64,000 bases of DNA, taken from assembly GCF_900105175.1 (NCBI RefSeq), contig NZ_LT629771.1:6344622-6408621 (forward strand), read 5' to 3'. The notes under the pieces are model-generated. The model saw nothing but the letters and a program-made list of their open reading frames with translations. It ran no database searches and was not told the DNA's origin. Below, one piece after another: positions 50,830 through 59,083 of this stretch. The stretch comes from Jiangella sp. DSM 45060. Lineage in GTDB: Bacteria > Actinomycetota > Actinomycetes > Jiangellales > Jiangellaceae. Position numbers and translations under genes: made by a program. The number at the start of each line of letters is the position of its first letter. The first letter of the stretch is position 1.

Positions 50830-51434
50830 GGGGTGGCGCTCGCCTCGGCCTCGGCCGCGCAGGCCTCGTCGAGGGTGGCGAGGTACTCGTCCAGCGGGTC
50901 CAGCCCGACCTCCGCCCGCCGCTCGTCGACCGTCTCCGGGTCGGCGAGCGGCGCCGGTTCCGGTACGCCGTCGACGCAGCCGATCTGCGTGCCGTAGACC
51001 TGCTCGCCGCCGGTGTTGAGTGCGACGCGGTCCTCCAGGTAGGCCAGCTCACCGAGGTCGGCGAGACCGGCCTCGGTGGCCGGTCGCATCAGCTCCAGCG
51101 CTCGCTGCTGGAACTCGGGGTCGAGGTCGGAGTGCTGGGCGATCACCCAGGCCGCGCTGGCGCCGTCGGCGCCGACCAGGTCCGACCCGGGCCAGCCGTG
51201 CTCGTCGACGATCTCGGCCAGCCGGTCGGTGCGTTCCTGGTCGTTCCACTCGCCGGTGTACTCGGGCGAGCGCTCGGCCTGATCCTGCTCCATCATCTCC
51301 AGCAGCTCGGCCTGCAGCTCCTGGTCCAGCTCCCGCTCGGTCAGGGACGGCGTGGGCGTCGGGCCCGCCTCGCCGTCGTCGTCCGCACACCCCGTCACCA
51401 GCAGGACGAGGGCCAGCAGCGCCGTCCGGATCAT
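50820..51434 (-). CDS. DUF6624-like lipoprotein
   Basis: 204 residues: short signal peptide with lipobox (LLALVLLVTGCADDD), then a helical domain with LELMRPATEAGLADLGELAY and DRVALNTGGEQVYGTQIGC. The pattern DRVxxxxGxxQxYGTQ and GADGASAAWVIAQHSD are typical of DUF6624. Function unknown. ATG 51434 is chosen because it starts the signal peptide. Confidence 0.78.
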   Translation of the reverse strand: MIRTALLALVLLVTGCADDDGEAGPTPTPSLTERELDQELQAELLEMMEQDQAERSPEYTGEWNDQERTDRLAEIVDEHGWPGSDLVGADGASAAWVIAQHSDLDPEFQQRALELMRPATEAGLADLGELAYLEDRVALNTGGEQVYGTQIGCVDGVPEPAPLADPETVDERRAEVGLDPLDEYLATLDEACAAEAEASATPYG

Positions 51435-51483
51435 CCGCACAGTATGGCGACGCCGGCCGCCGCGGGGAATGGTTCGGGCGGCT

Positions 51484-51531
51484 TTGCCATGAGCACCTAC
51501 GCGCATCGGTGCGTAGGGGTGCTCATGGCAA
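51484..51531. terminator. 48-nt palindrome between two minus-strand genes
   Basis: Arms TTGCCATGAGCACC..TACGC and GCGTA..GGGTGCTCATGGCAA are complementary over about 19 bp (one arm has two extra G). Located between the dehydratase stop (51535) and the lipoprotein start, it would end dehydratase transcription. It lacks a T-run. The exactness of the outer 14 bp is unusual. Confidence 0.6.
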
Positions 51532-51534
51532 GGG

Positions 51535-52440
51535 TCAGCGGTCGGTGTTCGCGCCGCAGAGTACGATGCACGGCAGCTCACCCGGGACGCGACCGGCCAG
51601 CCAGGCGGCGAACGGCACCGCGGCGGCCGGCTCGACCAGCAGCCGGAACTCGTCCCACAGCCGTTCCCGGGCGGCCAGCAGTTCGTCGTCGGTGACCAGC
51701 ACGGACGCGACCGGCGCGGCGGTGAGGACGGCGAAGGGCAGCTCGCCCACCCGGGTCGCGCCCAGCGCCGACGACGCGACGGAGTCGACCTCCGCGTCGA
51801 CCGGCTCGCCCGCGGCCAGCGCCTGGTGCAGGGCGCAGCAGTGCTCCGGCTCGACGGCGACGGTGACGCGGCCGCCCGCGGCCAGCGCCGTGCCGGCCGC
51901 CAGCCCGCCCCCGCCCACCGCGACGGCGATGGCGTCGGCGTCCGGCGCCTCGGCCACCACCTCGGCGGCGACCGTCCCCTGGCCGGCGACGACGTCGGGG
52001 TGGTCGTAGGCGGGGAGGTACCGCGCGCCCGGCGCGGCCGCCGCCTCCGTGGCCGCCGCGGCCGCCGCGGCGTAGGTGCCGCCGTGCCGGACGAGCCGGG
52101 CGCCGGCCTCCTCGATGCGGCGCGCCTTCGTCTCGGGCACCGTCTCTGGCACGTACACCGTCGCGGGAAGCCCGAGCAGCCCGGCCGCCGTCGCGACGCC
52201 GAGCCCGTGGTTGCCGCCCGACGCCGTGACGACGTGCTCCGGCCGGTCGCCGCCGAGCAGCGCCGTCAGCGCGCCGCGCAGCTTGAACGAGCCGCTGCGC
52301 TGCAGGTGCTCGAGTTTCAGCAGCACCGGCCGGCCGTCGACCTCGGCGCGCAGCAGCGGCGTGTGGCGGATGTACGGGGCGATGGTCGCCGCGGCGGTGG
52401 CCACCGCGGCCGGCCCGGGCAGGTTCGTCGACGTCGTCAC
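51535..52440 (-). CDS. PLP-dependent threonine/serine dehydratase-like enzyme
   Basis: 301 residues of fold-type II PLP enzymes. The PLP-binding lysine is in RSGSFKLRGAL, the Asn-binding loop in TASGGNHGLGVATAAGLLG and the phosphate-binding glycine loop in VGGGGLAAGTAL; a late LLVEPAAAVPFAAWL is typical of serine/threonine dehydratases and racemases. It lacks an ACT domain, so it is the catabolic type. Deaminates threonine or serine, or a related hydroxy-amino acid. GTG 52440 follows AAGGTGGGA. It is 52 bp downstream of the FadR gene, probably one operon. Confidence 0.83.
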   Translation of the reverse strand: MTTSTNLPGPAAVATAAATIAPYIRHTPLLRAEVDGRPVLLKLEHLQRSGSFKLRGALTALLGGDRPEHVVTASGGNHGLGVATAAGLLGLPATVYVPETVPETKARRIEEAGARLVRHGGTYAAAAAAATEAAAAPGARYLPAYDHPDVVAGQGTVAAEVVAEAPDADAIAVAVGGGGLAAGTALAAGGRVTVAVEPEHCCALHQALAAGEPVDAEVDSVASSALGATRVGELPFAVLTAAPVASVLVTDDELLAARERLWDEFRLLVEPAAAVPFAAWLAGRVPGELPCIVLCGANTDR

Positions 52441-52492
52441 CGTCCCACCTTGTGCCCTACCGGCCGCGGACGCCAAACAGCAGGCCGTCCGT

Positions 52493-53170
52493 TCAGGTGA
52501 GCGCGGCCTTGAGCGCCTGGAGATGAGCGCGGCTGCGTGCCTGCGCTCCACCGGCGTCGCGGCCGGCGATGGCCTCCACCAGGTCGGCGTGGGCGTCCTG
52601 ATCGGCGTCGTCGCCGTGGTCGCCGCGGAGCCGGAGCATGTCGATCATGGCCTGGCGCAGCCGCGGCGTGAAGCCGTCGAAGAGCTCGGTGAGAATCGGG
52701 TTGTGCGCGGCGACGACGATCGCGCGATGGAACGCGGTGTCGGCGTCGACGAGCTCCACCGTCTCGCCGCGCTGCTGGTCGCGATGGTCGAAGGCACGGC
52801 GGATGGTCCGCAGGTCCGTCGGCGTGCGCCGTTCGGCGGCCAGCGCCGCGGCCTCGGTCTCGACCGCGATGCGCGCCTCGATGACCGACACGATGTCCGC
52901 CCGGCGCAGCACCACGTCCCAGTCCTCGGGCACGTCGAGCGCCGTGACGAACACCCCGGCGCCCTGCCGTGAGGCCAGCACGCCCCGCCCGGCGAGCTGG
53001 CGGATCGCCTCGCGGACGGTGGACCGGCCGACGCCGAGCTGCGGCGCGAGCGTCGTCTCACCCGGCAGCTTCGCGCCGAGCGCCCACTCGCCCGACCTGA
53101 TGCGCTCGAGCAGCAGCTCGGCGGCCTGGTCGGCGAGCGGCGACCGTCTCACTTGTGCCATGCGCTCCAT
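52493..53170 (-). CDS. FadR/GntR-family regulator
   Basis: 225 residues: winged helix (RIRSGEWALGAKLPGETTLA and QLGVGRSTVREAIRQLAGRG) and an FCD domain with DTAFHRAIVVAAHNPILTEL and a late HADLVEAIAGRD. Divergent from leuA (about 160 bp between starts) and co-oriented with the dehydratase, which it probably controls. ATG 53170 is chosen; a TAGATG box lies just upstream; GTG 53173 and ATG 53161 are alternatives. TTGTCTGAG at 53182-53190 resembles a half-palindromic FadR-type site. Confidence 0.82.
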   Translation of the reverse strand: MERMAQVRRSPLADQAAELLLERIRSGEWALGAKLPGETTLAPQLGVGRSTVREAIRQLAGRGVLASRQGAGVFVTALDVPEDWDVVLRRADIVSVIEARIAVETEAAALAAERRTPTDLRTIRRAFDHRDQQRGETVELVDADTAFHRAIVVAAHNPILTELFDGFTPRLRQAMIDMLRLRGDHGDDADQDAHADLVEAIAGRDAGGAQARSRAHLQALKAALT

Positions 53171-53199
53171 CACCCATCTACTTGTCTGAGGAGTTGTGT

Positions 53200-53205
53200 T
53201 AGATT
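53200..53205 (+). promoter_or_regulatory. TAGATT -10 box of the leuA leader
   Basis: TAGATT followed after 6 nt by the GTG of the leader peptide (53212), so the leuA transcript probably begins at the leader's start codon. The matching -35 is unclear. Confidence 0.45.
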
Positions 53206-53211
53206 CTACCC

Positions 53212-53259
53212 GTGTTCCTCCGCAAGGTCCTCCTTCTTCGCCGCCACGGCGGGGGCTAG
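53212..53259 (+). CDS. leuA leader peptide
   Basis: 15-codon frame from GTG to TAG encoding (V/M)FLRKVLLLRRHGGG, with four leucine codons (CTC, CTC, CTT, CTT), three of them consecutive. The CTT codons are rare in this genome, which would heighten sensitivity to charged leucine tRNA. It lies 72 nt upstream of leuA and its stop falls inside a hairpin, the classic arrangement for ribosome-mediated attenuation. Translation is inferred from position and composition. Confidence 0.7.
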   Translation: MFLRKVLLLRRHGGG

Positions 53260-53275
53260 CCAGACCGGCTCCCCC
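53251..53275 (+). terminator. Hairpin overlapping the leader stop, attenuator element
   Basis: GGGGG(CT)AGCC pairs with GGCTCCCCC around a 5-nt loop, with a 2-nt bulge. The leader TAG lies within the ascending arm, so a ribosome finishing or stalling would open or permit the hairpin differently. Confidence 0.5.
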
Positions 53276-53331
53276 GACGTGGAGCCGATGCCTGTGCCGG
53301 TCGCCCGAAGCGAACCCGAAGGACCATCGCG

Positions 53332-55119
53332 ATGACCGTCACGTTCCCCAGCATCTCCACCCCCGCCCGCCCGGTGCCCGATGGAGCCGCGCCCTGGAAT
53401 CGGCAACGTCACTCGCAACTGCCCTCGCACCGCTACGCCGACGTGTACGCGCGGGTCGAGGTGCCGCTCGCCGACCGGGACTGGCCGGCCCGGCGGCTGA
53501 CGGCCGCGCCGCTGTGGGTTCCGGTCGACCTGCGCGACGGCAACCAGGCACTGGCCGAGCCGATGGATCCCGCCCGCAAGCGCCGCTTCTTCGAGCTGAT
53601 GGTGGCGATGGGCTACAAGGAGATCGAGGTCGGCTACCCGTCCGCCTCACGGACCGACTACGACTTCGTGCGCCTGATCGCCGAGACCGCCATCGCCCCC
53701 GACGACGTGACGATCGTCGTGTTCACCCCGGCGCGCCGTGACCTCATCGAGCGGACCGTCGCCTCGATCCAGGGCATCCGCAACGAGGTCGTCATCCACC
53801 TGTACACCGCCACCGCCCCGGTCTGGCGCGACGTCGTGCTCGGGCGCGGACGCGACGAGCTGACGCGGCTGATCCTCGACGGCGGCCGCGACGTGCTGGA
53901 GCTCGCGGGCGACCGGCCGAACGTGCGGTTCGAGTTCTCGCCCGAGGTGTTCAACCTCACCGAGCCCGACTACGCGCTCGAGGTCTGCGACGGCATGACC
54001 GCATTGTGGCAGGCGTGCCCGGAACGTCCGGTCATCCTGAACCTGCCCGCCACCGTCGAGGTCGCCACGCCGAACGTGTACGCCGACCAGATCGAGTACA
54101 TGCACAAGAACCTCGCGCGCCGCGACAGCGTGATCCTCTCCGTCCACCCGCACAACGACCGAGGCACGGGCATCGCCTGCGCCGAGCTGGCGGTGCTGGC
54201 CGGAGCCGAGCGCGTCGAGGGCTGCCTCTTCGGCAACGGTGAGCGCACCGGGAACGTCGACATCGCCACCCTCGCGCTCAACCTGCACGCCCAGGGCGTC
54301 GACCCGATGATCGACTTCTCCGACATCGACGAGATCCGCCGCACGGTGGAGTTCTGCAACCGCATCGAGCTGCATCCTCGCCACCCGTACGCCGGCGACC
54401 TCGTGCACACGGCGTTCAGCGGGACCCACCAGGACGCGATCAGGAAGGGCCTGGCCGAGCACCGGGCGCGGGCAGCTGCCGAGTCGCGGCCCGAGCGCGA
54501 CGTCGCCTGGCGGGTGCCGTACCTGCCGATCGACCCGGCCGACATCGGCCGCAGCTACGACGCCGTGATCCGGGTGAACTCCCAGTCAGGCAAGGGCGGC
54601 ATCGCCTACCTGCTGGAGAGCGCCTACGGCCTCGAGCTGCCCCGGCGCCTGCAGATCGATCTCGCCGGGCGGGTGCAGCGGCACACGGACGACTCCGGCG
54701 ACGAGATCACCGCCGCACAGATCTGGGCGATCTTCCAGGACAGTTATTGCGTGAGCTCCGGCGATGCGACCATCGAGCTGGCCGGCTACGAGACGTCCGA
54801 GTCCGGCGGCCGCGGCCGCACCCGGATCGTGCTCCGCGCTCGCGGCGAGGAGCACGTCAGCAGCCACGACGGCGTCGGCCCCGTCGAGGCGCTGACCGCG
54901 GCGCTGACCGCGCTCGGCGTCGGCATCGAGGTGCTCGGCCTGCATCAGAGCAGCATCGGGCCGGGCAGCGACAGCGACGCGCTCACCGTCATCGAGTACC
55001 GCCACGCCGGCGGCGTCGGCTGGGCGGCCGGGCGGGCGGCGTCGGTGCTGGCCGCGAGCCTGGCAGCGGTCGTCGCCGCGGCCGACCTGGCCGGACGGGA
55101 ACCGGCGCTCACCGCCTAG
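53332..55119 (+). CDS. leuA: 2-isopropylmalate synthase
   Basis: 595 residues, long (type 2) actinobacterial-form alpha-isopropylmalate synthase that condenses 2-oxoisovalerate with acetyl-CoA, the committed step of leucine biosynthesis. The TIM barrel shows [19 protein letters not shown] (metal and substrate Arg-Asp), [30 protein letters not shown] (metal His pair) and [15 protein letters not shown]. The C-terminal LeuA dimer regulatory domain (leucine feedback site) covers about residues 440-580. A leader peptide with Leu codons upstream supports the assignment. ATG 53332. Confidence 0.96.
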   Translation: MTVTFPSISTPARPVPDGAAPWNRQRHSQLPSHRYADVYARVEVPLADRDWPARRLTAAPLWVPVDLRDGNQALAEPMDPARKRRFFELMVAMGYKEIEVGYPSASRTDYDFVRLIAETAIAPDDVTIVVFTPARRDLIERTVASIQGIRNEVVIHLYTATAPVWRDVVLGRGRDELTRLILDGGRDVLELAGDRPNVRFEFSPEVFNLTEPDYALEVCDGMTALWQACPERPVILNLPATVEVATPNVYADQIEYMHKNLARRDSVILSVHPHNDRGTGIACAELAVLAGAERVEGCLFGNGERTGNVDIATLALNLHAQGVDPMIDFSDIDEIRRTVEFCNRIELHPRHPYAGDLVHTAFSGTHQDAIRKGLAEHRARAAAESRPERDVAWRVPYLPIDPADIGRSYDAVIRVNSQSGKGGIAYLLESAYGLELPRRLQIDLAGRVQRHTDDSGDEITAAQIWAIFQDSYCVSSGDATIELAGYETSESGGRGRTRIVLRARGEEHVSSHDGVGPVEALTAALTALGVGIEVLGLHQSSIGPGSDSDALTVIEYRHAGGVGWAAGRAASVLAASLAAVVAAADLAGREPALTA

Positions 55120-55805
55120 ACGAGGTGTGCGGCGAGCTCCTTGAGCGACGCGATGCGGTGCGGCTCGCCGTCCGGGCCGGTGCCGCGGCGGTCGAGGTGG
55201 ACGGCGCGCAGTCCGGCGGCGCGAGCGGCCACCACGTCGAGGTGGTGGTCGTCGCCGACGTAGAGGATGGTGGCGGGGTCGAGACCGAGCTCGGCGCACA
55301 GGGCGGCGTAGGCGCGCGGGTCGGGTTTCGCGCTGCCCACCGCCTCGGCGGTGAGCACCGGGCCGACCCGGCCGGCCAGACCGATGACCTCGACCTTGTC
55401 GTGCTGCATGTCCTCGGGCCCGTTGGTGAGGATCGCCGTGCGCAACCCGGCCGCCGCCACCAGCTCCAGCGCCAGCTCGGCGTCGTCGAAGCGCTGCCAG
55501 CCGGTGCGGTAGGAGGTGAAGTAGTCGCGCCACAGCGCGTCGAGGCCGGGCTGGTCGAGCGGCGGGCGGCCGATCAGCTCGAGCAGCTCGCCGATGCGCC
55601 GGCGCCGCTGCTCGGCCATGCTGACGTGGCCGTCGCGCCAGGCGTTGAAGTGGCGGTCCTGCAGCTCGAACCAGGCGGCGGTCAGTTCGGGTGTCGCGGG
55701 TCCGTGGATGGACGACAACCAGGCGCCGAAGCCGCGGGCCGCGGATCCGGAGTGGTCGAAGAGCGTGTCGTCGAGATCGAACACCACCGCCGCGAGCTGA
55801 GCCAC
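55116..55805 (-). CDS. HAD-superfamily hydrolase
   Basis: 229 residues. Motif [15 protein letters not shown] (DxDxT nucleophile), motif II ILTNGP, Lys in [17 protein letters not shown] and motif [22 protein letters not shown]. The cap is of the small helical C1 type between residues 15 and 90. Likely a phosphatase for small sugars or nucleotides. GTG 55805 follows TAGGGT by 6 nt. It overlaps leuA's stop convergently by 4 nt. Confidence 0.88.
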   Translation of the reverse strand: MAQLAAVVFDLDDTLFDHSGSAARGFGAWLSSIHGPATPELTAAWFELQDRHFNAWRDGHVSMAEQRRRRIGELLELIGRPPLDQPGLDALWRDYFTSYRTGWQRFDDAELALELVAAAGLRTAILTNGPEDMQHDKVEVIGLAGRVGPVLTAEAVGSAKPDPRAYAALCAELGLDPATILYVGDDHHLDVVAARAAGLRAVHLDRRGTGPDGEPHRIASLKELAAHLV

Positions 55806-55814
55806 GCCTCCACC

Positions 55815-56309
55815 CTACGTGGGCCGGATCCAGACCCGTTCGCCGTCCTCGTAGCGGTCGGTCGGGCGCAGCCCGGCCCGCCGGGCGACCGCCATGGACG
55901 CCTGGTGCTCGGGGTGCACGTGCGCGGTGACGGTCTCGACGCCGCGCGCGTCGAGCCACTCGACCAGCGCGACGGCGGCCGCGGTGGCGTAGCCCTGACC
56001 CTGGAACGCGGCGCCGACGATCCAGGCGATCTCCGCCTGCCGGCCCTCGTCGGTGACGGTCGCCTGGACGGTGCCGACGGCGCGGGCGTCGGGCGTGCGG
56101 CGGACGATCCAGTTGTGCCACTGCTGCCGTCCGTCGGGCGAGTGCCCGACGACGAGGCGGGCGTAGCGCTCGCGCAGCCACGTCAGCGCCGGCGGCGCAC
56201 CGCCGATGTAGGTGTACAGCGCGGGGTCGCTCAGCACCTCGACCATGTCGTCGGCGTCGTCGACGGTGAGCGGGACCAGCTCGCACCGGCCGGCGACGAT
56301 GCGGCTCAC
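55815..56309 (-). CDS. GNAT-family N-acetyltransferase (RimJ/RimL-like)
   Basis: 164 residues. Family blocks are CELVPLTVDDADDMVEVLSD, AEIAWIVGAAFQGQGYATAA (acetyl-CoA loop) and VTAHVHPEHQASMAVARRAG, as in RimJ/RimL-type acetyltransferases. Its GTG overlaps the stop of the upstream HTH_42 gene by 4 nt, so it is translated from the same operon (DUF885, HTH_42, GNAT). Substrate unknown. Confidence 0.88.
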   Translation of the reverse strand: MSRIVAGRCELVPLTVDDADDMVEVLSDPALYTYIGGAPPALTWLRERYARLVVGHSPDGRQQWHNWIVRRTPDARAVGTVQATVTDEGRQAEIAWIVGAAFQGQGYATAAAVALVEWLDARGVETVTAHVHPEHQASMAVARRAGLRPTDRYEDGERVWIRPT

Positions 56310-57406
56310 AGCCGGCTCGCCACGACCGTCGCGGGCCGCCCGACGAACGCGCCGTAGCCGTCGGCGGCGGCCTGCAGCCCGGGCGTCGCGGCCGCGCGCA
56401 GCGGCTCGTACAGCCCGATGTCGAGGACCACCTCGCCCGCCTTCAGCGTCCGCCGCCACCGTCCGGCCACCTGGGTGCCGAGCAGCAGCACCCCGTTGGC
56501 GACGTCGAGCCGGGCGCCCGCGGTGACGTCGGCGAGGTCGAGCAGCCGCTTGCTCTCGGTGTAGCCGACGAGGTACTCGTCGTAGGCCTGCAGCAGGTGG
56601 ACGGCGGTCTCGTCGACGACGGCGTCGGCAGCGCCGGCCGCGGACCAGTAGGTGACGCCGTCGACGTCGATGCTCTCGAGCGCGTCGCCCGCCGCGGCCA
56701 GGCCGGTGGCGAGGTCGGCGAGCGTGAGGCTGGACCACCACGAGAGGTCCTTCGCCGTGGCCGGGCCGTGGCTGGTGAAGAACCGCCGGACCAGCCGGGC
56801 CAGCGCGTCGTCGCGGTCGAGCGGAGCGGCGGCCGGCGCCCGCTCGTCGAGCAGCGCGTACGTGTGCTGCTTGCCGCGCAACGGGCCGCTGCACACGACC
56901 TGCTCCAGCTCGGCGAAGCCGAGGATGTAGCCGAGCCGGATACCCGTGGCGACGACGCCGTGCCGCTCGAGCACGGCCCCCACCTCGGCGCGGGTCAGGT
57001 GGTTCCCGCCCGCGAGGGCGTCGGAGATCAGCTCGGCCGTCCGCCGCAGCAGCGCGTCGTCGAGCTCGCACTGCCGGTAGTAGTACGCGTTCAGCTGGTG
57101 CACCCGCGGCGCGGTGAGCGCCAGCAGCCAGCGGATGTCGTCGGGCGTGACGAAGTGCCAGGTCGGCCGGAGGACATGGGTGCGCAGCAGCTCGCCGTCG
57201 GCGAAGGCGCGGTCGAGATCGGCGTCGGTGACGGCGTCGGTGACGGCGCCGCCGAGGCGCTGCGCCACGCCCCACTTCGCCGGGTGGTAGTCCTGCGACT
57301 GCACGGCGCCGAACCAGCCGACCACCTCGGCCGGCGTGGACGCGTCGAGCGGGCCGCCGAGGCCGACGGTGCGCAGCCGGCGGCGGACCAGCTCGGCGTC
57401 GTCCAC
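56306..57406 (-). CDS. HTH_42 winged-helix protein, AlkZ-like with QxQ motif
   Basis: 366 residues, third member of the AlkZ/YcaQ superfamily in this window. The catalytic-type motif is Q-S-Q in FGAVQSQDYHPAKWGVAQRL; further blocks are LLRTHVLRPTWHFVTPDDIR (the family's RPTWH signature), GPATAKDLSWWSSLTLADL and LLQAYDEYLVGYTESKR. It belongs to a different subgroup from the 32448 and 15413 proteins. GTG 57406; 3 bp downstream of the DUF885 gene and overlapping the GNAT gene, so it has no promoter of its own. DNA glycosylase activity is inferred. Confidence 0.83.
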   Translation of the reverse strand: MDDAELVRRRLRTVGLGGPLDASTPAEVVGWFGAVQSQDYHPAKWGVAQRLGGAVTDAVTDADLDRAFADGELLRTHVLRPTWHFVTPDDIRWLLALTAPRVHQLNAYYYRQCELDDALLRRTAELISDALAGGNHLTRAEVGAVLERHGVVATGIRLGYILGFAELEQVVCSGPLRGKQHTYALLDERAPAAAPLDRDDALARLVRRFFTSHGPATAKDLSWWSSLTLADLATGLAAAGDALESIDVDGVTYWSAAGAADAVVDETAVHLLQAYDEYLVGYTESKRLLDLADVTAGARLDVANGVLLLGTQVAGRWRRTLKAGEVVLDIGLYEPLRAAATPGLQAAADGYGAFVGRPATVVASRL

Positions 57407-57409
57407 CGC

Positions 57410-59083
57410 TCAGCCCTGCCGCGCGGCCCAGCCGCGGACGACCTCGTCGAGGACGCCCATCGGCAGCGGGCCGTTGCCCAGCACGACGTCGTGGAAGCCG
57501 CGCAGGTCGAAGCCATCGCCCACGGTGGCCGCGGCTTCGGCGCGGATGCGCTGGATCTCCAGCCGGCCGACCATGTACGCGAGCGCCTGGCCGGGCGCGG
57601 CGATGTAGCGATCGACCTCGGTCTCGATCTCGAGCCGGCTGGTGGCGGAGTTCGCGACCATGAAGTCGACCGCCTGCTGCCGGCTCCAGCCCTTGGCGTG
57701 CAGCCCGGTGTCGACGACCAGCCGGCAGGCCCGCATGGAGTCTTCGCTGAGCATGCCCAGGAGCGCGATGTCGTCGGAGTACAGGCCCATCTCGTCGGCC
57801 AGCCGCTCGGCGTAGAGGCCCCAGCCCTCGTCGAAGGCGGTGACGTTGGCCAGCCGGCGCAGCAGCGGGAGGTCGGTCAGTTCCTGGGCGATGGTGAGCT
57901 GGAAGTGGTGGCCGGGCACGCCCTCGTGGAACGCGACGGACTCGGCGGCGTACCGGTCGCGCTTCTCGGCCTCGTGGGTGTTGGCGAAGTAGGTGCCCGG
58001 GCGGCTGCCGTCCATGGCCGGCTGCATGTAGTAGGCGCCCGGTGCGCCCGGCGCCTCGGCCGCGGGCACCGCCTCGACGACGCAGCTCTGCGACGGCAGC
58101 CGGCCGAACCACTGCGGCGCGACCTGCTCGGCCCGCTTGATGGCCGAGCGCGCCGCGCGCAGCAGCTCGTCGCCGTCGCGCCAGCGCATGGCGGGGTCGG
58201 TGCGCAGCCGCTGCAGGATCTCGCTCAGCTCGCCGGTGCCGAAGACCCGGCCGCCGACGGCTGCGTACTCCTCGGTGAGCCCGGCCAGCACGTCGAGGCC
58301 GGTCTGGTGCAGCTCGTCGGGCGTGCGTGTGGTGGTGGTGTGGCCCTTGGCGAGCTTGGTGTAGAACTCGTCGCCGCCCGGCAGCCAGCACAGCCCGCCG
58401 TGGTCGTCGGGGCGGCCGTGCGGGACGACGTCGGTGGCGACGGCGTCGCGGTAGCGGCCGACGGCGGGGTGGACGACCTCGGCGAGCAGGCGGTCGCGCT
58501 CGGCCCGGAACGCCGCGGCGTCGGCCCCGCTGCCGGCGGCGGGCTCGGGCCGGCGGAGGGGGTCGTCGCCGGGGTTGGCCAGATAGCGGGTGAAGTGCTC
58601 GACCGTGGCCTCAGCCAGCCGCCGCACGGGCAGTCGACCGGCGGCGATGCCCGCGCGGTGCCGTTCGGCGATGGCGTCGAGCATGGCCGGCAGCCGGGCC
58701 AGCCGGGCGAGGTAGCCGTCGGCGTGCGCGGGCTCGGTGATGCCGGTCATCGGCAGGAAGGACAGCGTGGCCGGCGCGGGCGCGAAGAAGGAGTCGGTGA
58801 CGGTGTACTCGACGGCGCGGACGGCGAGGCGGTCGCGCTCGGTCTCGATCTGCTGCAGGATGACCGCCCGCGTGATGCGCTCGCCGTCGTCGAGCCCGGC
58901 CGGGTCGACGGCCTCGGTGCGCGCCGCGATGTCGGCCAGCCGGGCGTCGGCCGCCGCCTCGCCGGCCTCGGTGTAGTCGGTGAGCTGGTCCTCGCGGTCG
59001 CGGAAGCCCAGCAGCGAGGCCTCGAGCGGGTTCGCGTCGAAGACGGCGTCGATGAGTTCGTCGGCGAGCTGGGCGATGGTCAT
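57410..59083 (-). CDS. DUF885 family protein, probable metallopeptidase
   Basis: 557 residues of the DUF885 family. The metal-type motif is VAFHEGVPGHHFQLTIAQEL (HExxxxHH), followed 30 residues later by TAFDEGWGLYAERLADEMGL, a Glu-bearing helix as in gluzincins. The C-terminal half includes GQALAYMVGRLEIQRIRAEA. Such proteins are thought to be peptidases; cytoplasmic or exported location is uncertain because no signal peptide is seen. ATG 59083 overlaps the MFS exporter stop by 4 nt. Confidence 0.87.
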   Translation of the reverse strand: MTIAQLADELIDAVFDANPLEASLLGFRDREDQLTDYTEAGEAAADARLADIAARTEAVDPAGLDDGERITRAVILQQIETERDRLAVRAVEYTVTDSFFAPAPATLSFLPMTGITEPAHADGYLARLARLPAMLDAIAERHRAGIAAGRLPVRRLAEATVEHFTRYLANPGDDPLRRPEPAAGSGADAAAFRAERDRLLAEVVHPAVGRYRDAVATDVVPHGRPDDHGGLCWLPGGDEFYTKLAKGHTTTTRTPDELHQTGLDVLAGLTEEYAAVGGRVFGTGELSEILQRLRTDPAMRWRDGDELLRAARSAIKRAEQVAPQWFGRLPSQSCVVEAVPAAEAPGAPGAYYMQPAMDGSRPGTYFANTHEAEKRDRYAAESVAFHEGVPGHHFQLTIAQELTDLPLLRRLANVTAFDEGWGLYAERLADEMGLYSDDIALLGMLSEDSMRACRLVVDTGLHAKGWSRQQAVDFMVANSATSRLEIETEVDRYIAAPGQALAYMVGRLEIQRIRAEAAATVGDGFDLRGFHDVVLGNGPLPMGVLDEVVRGWAARQG

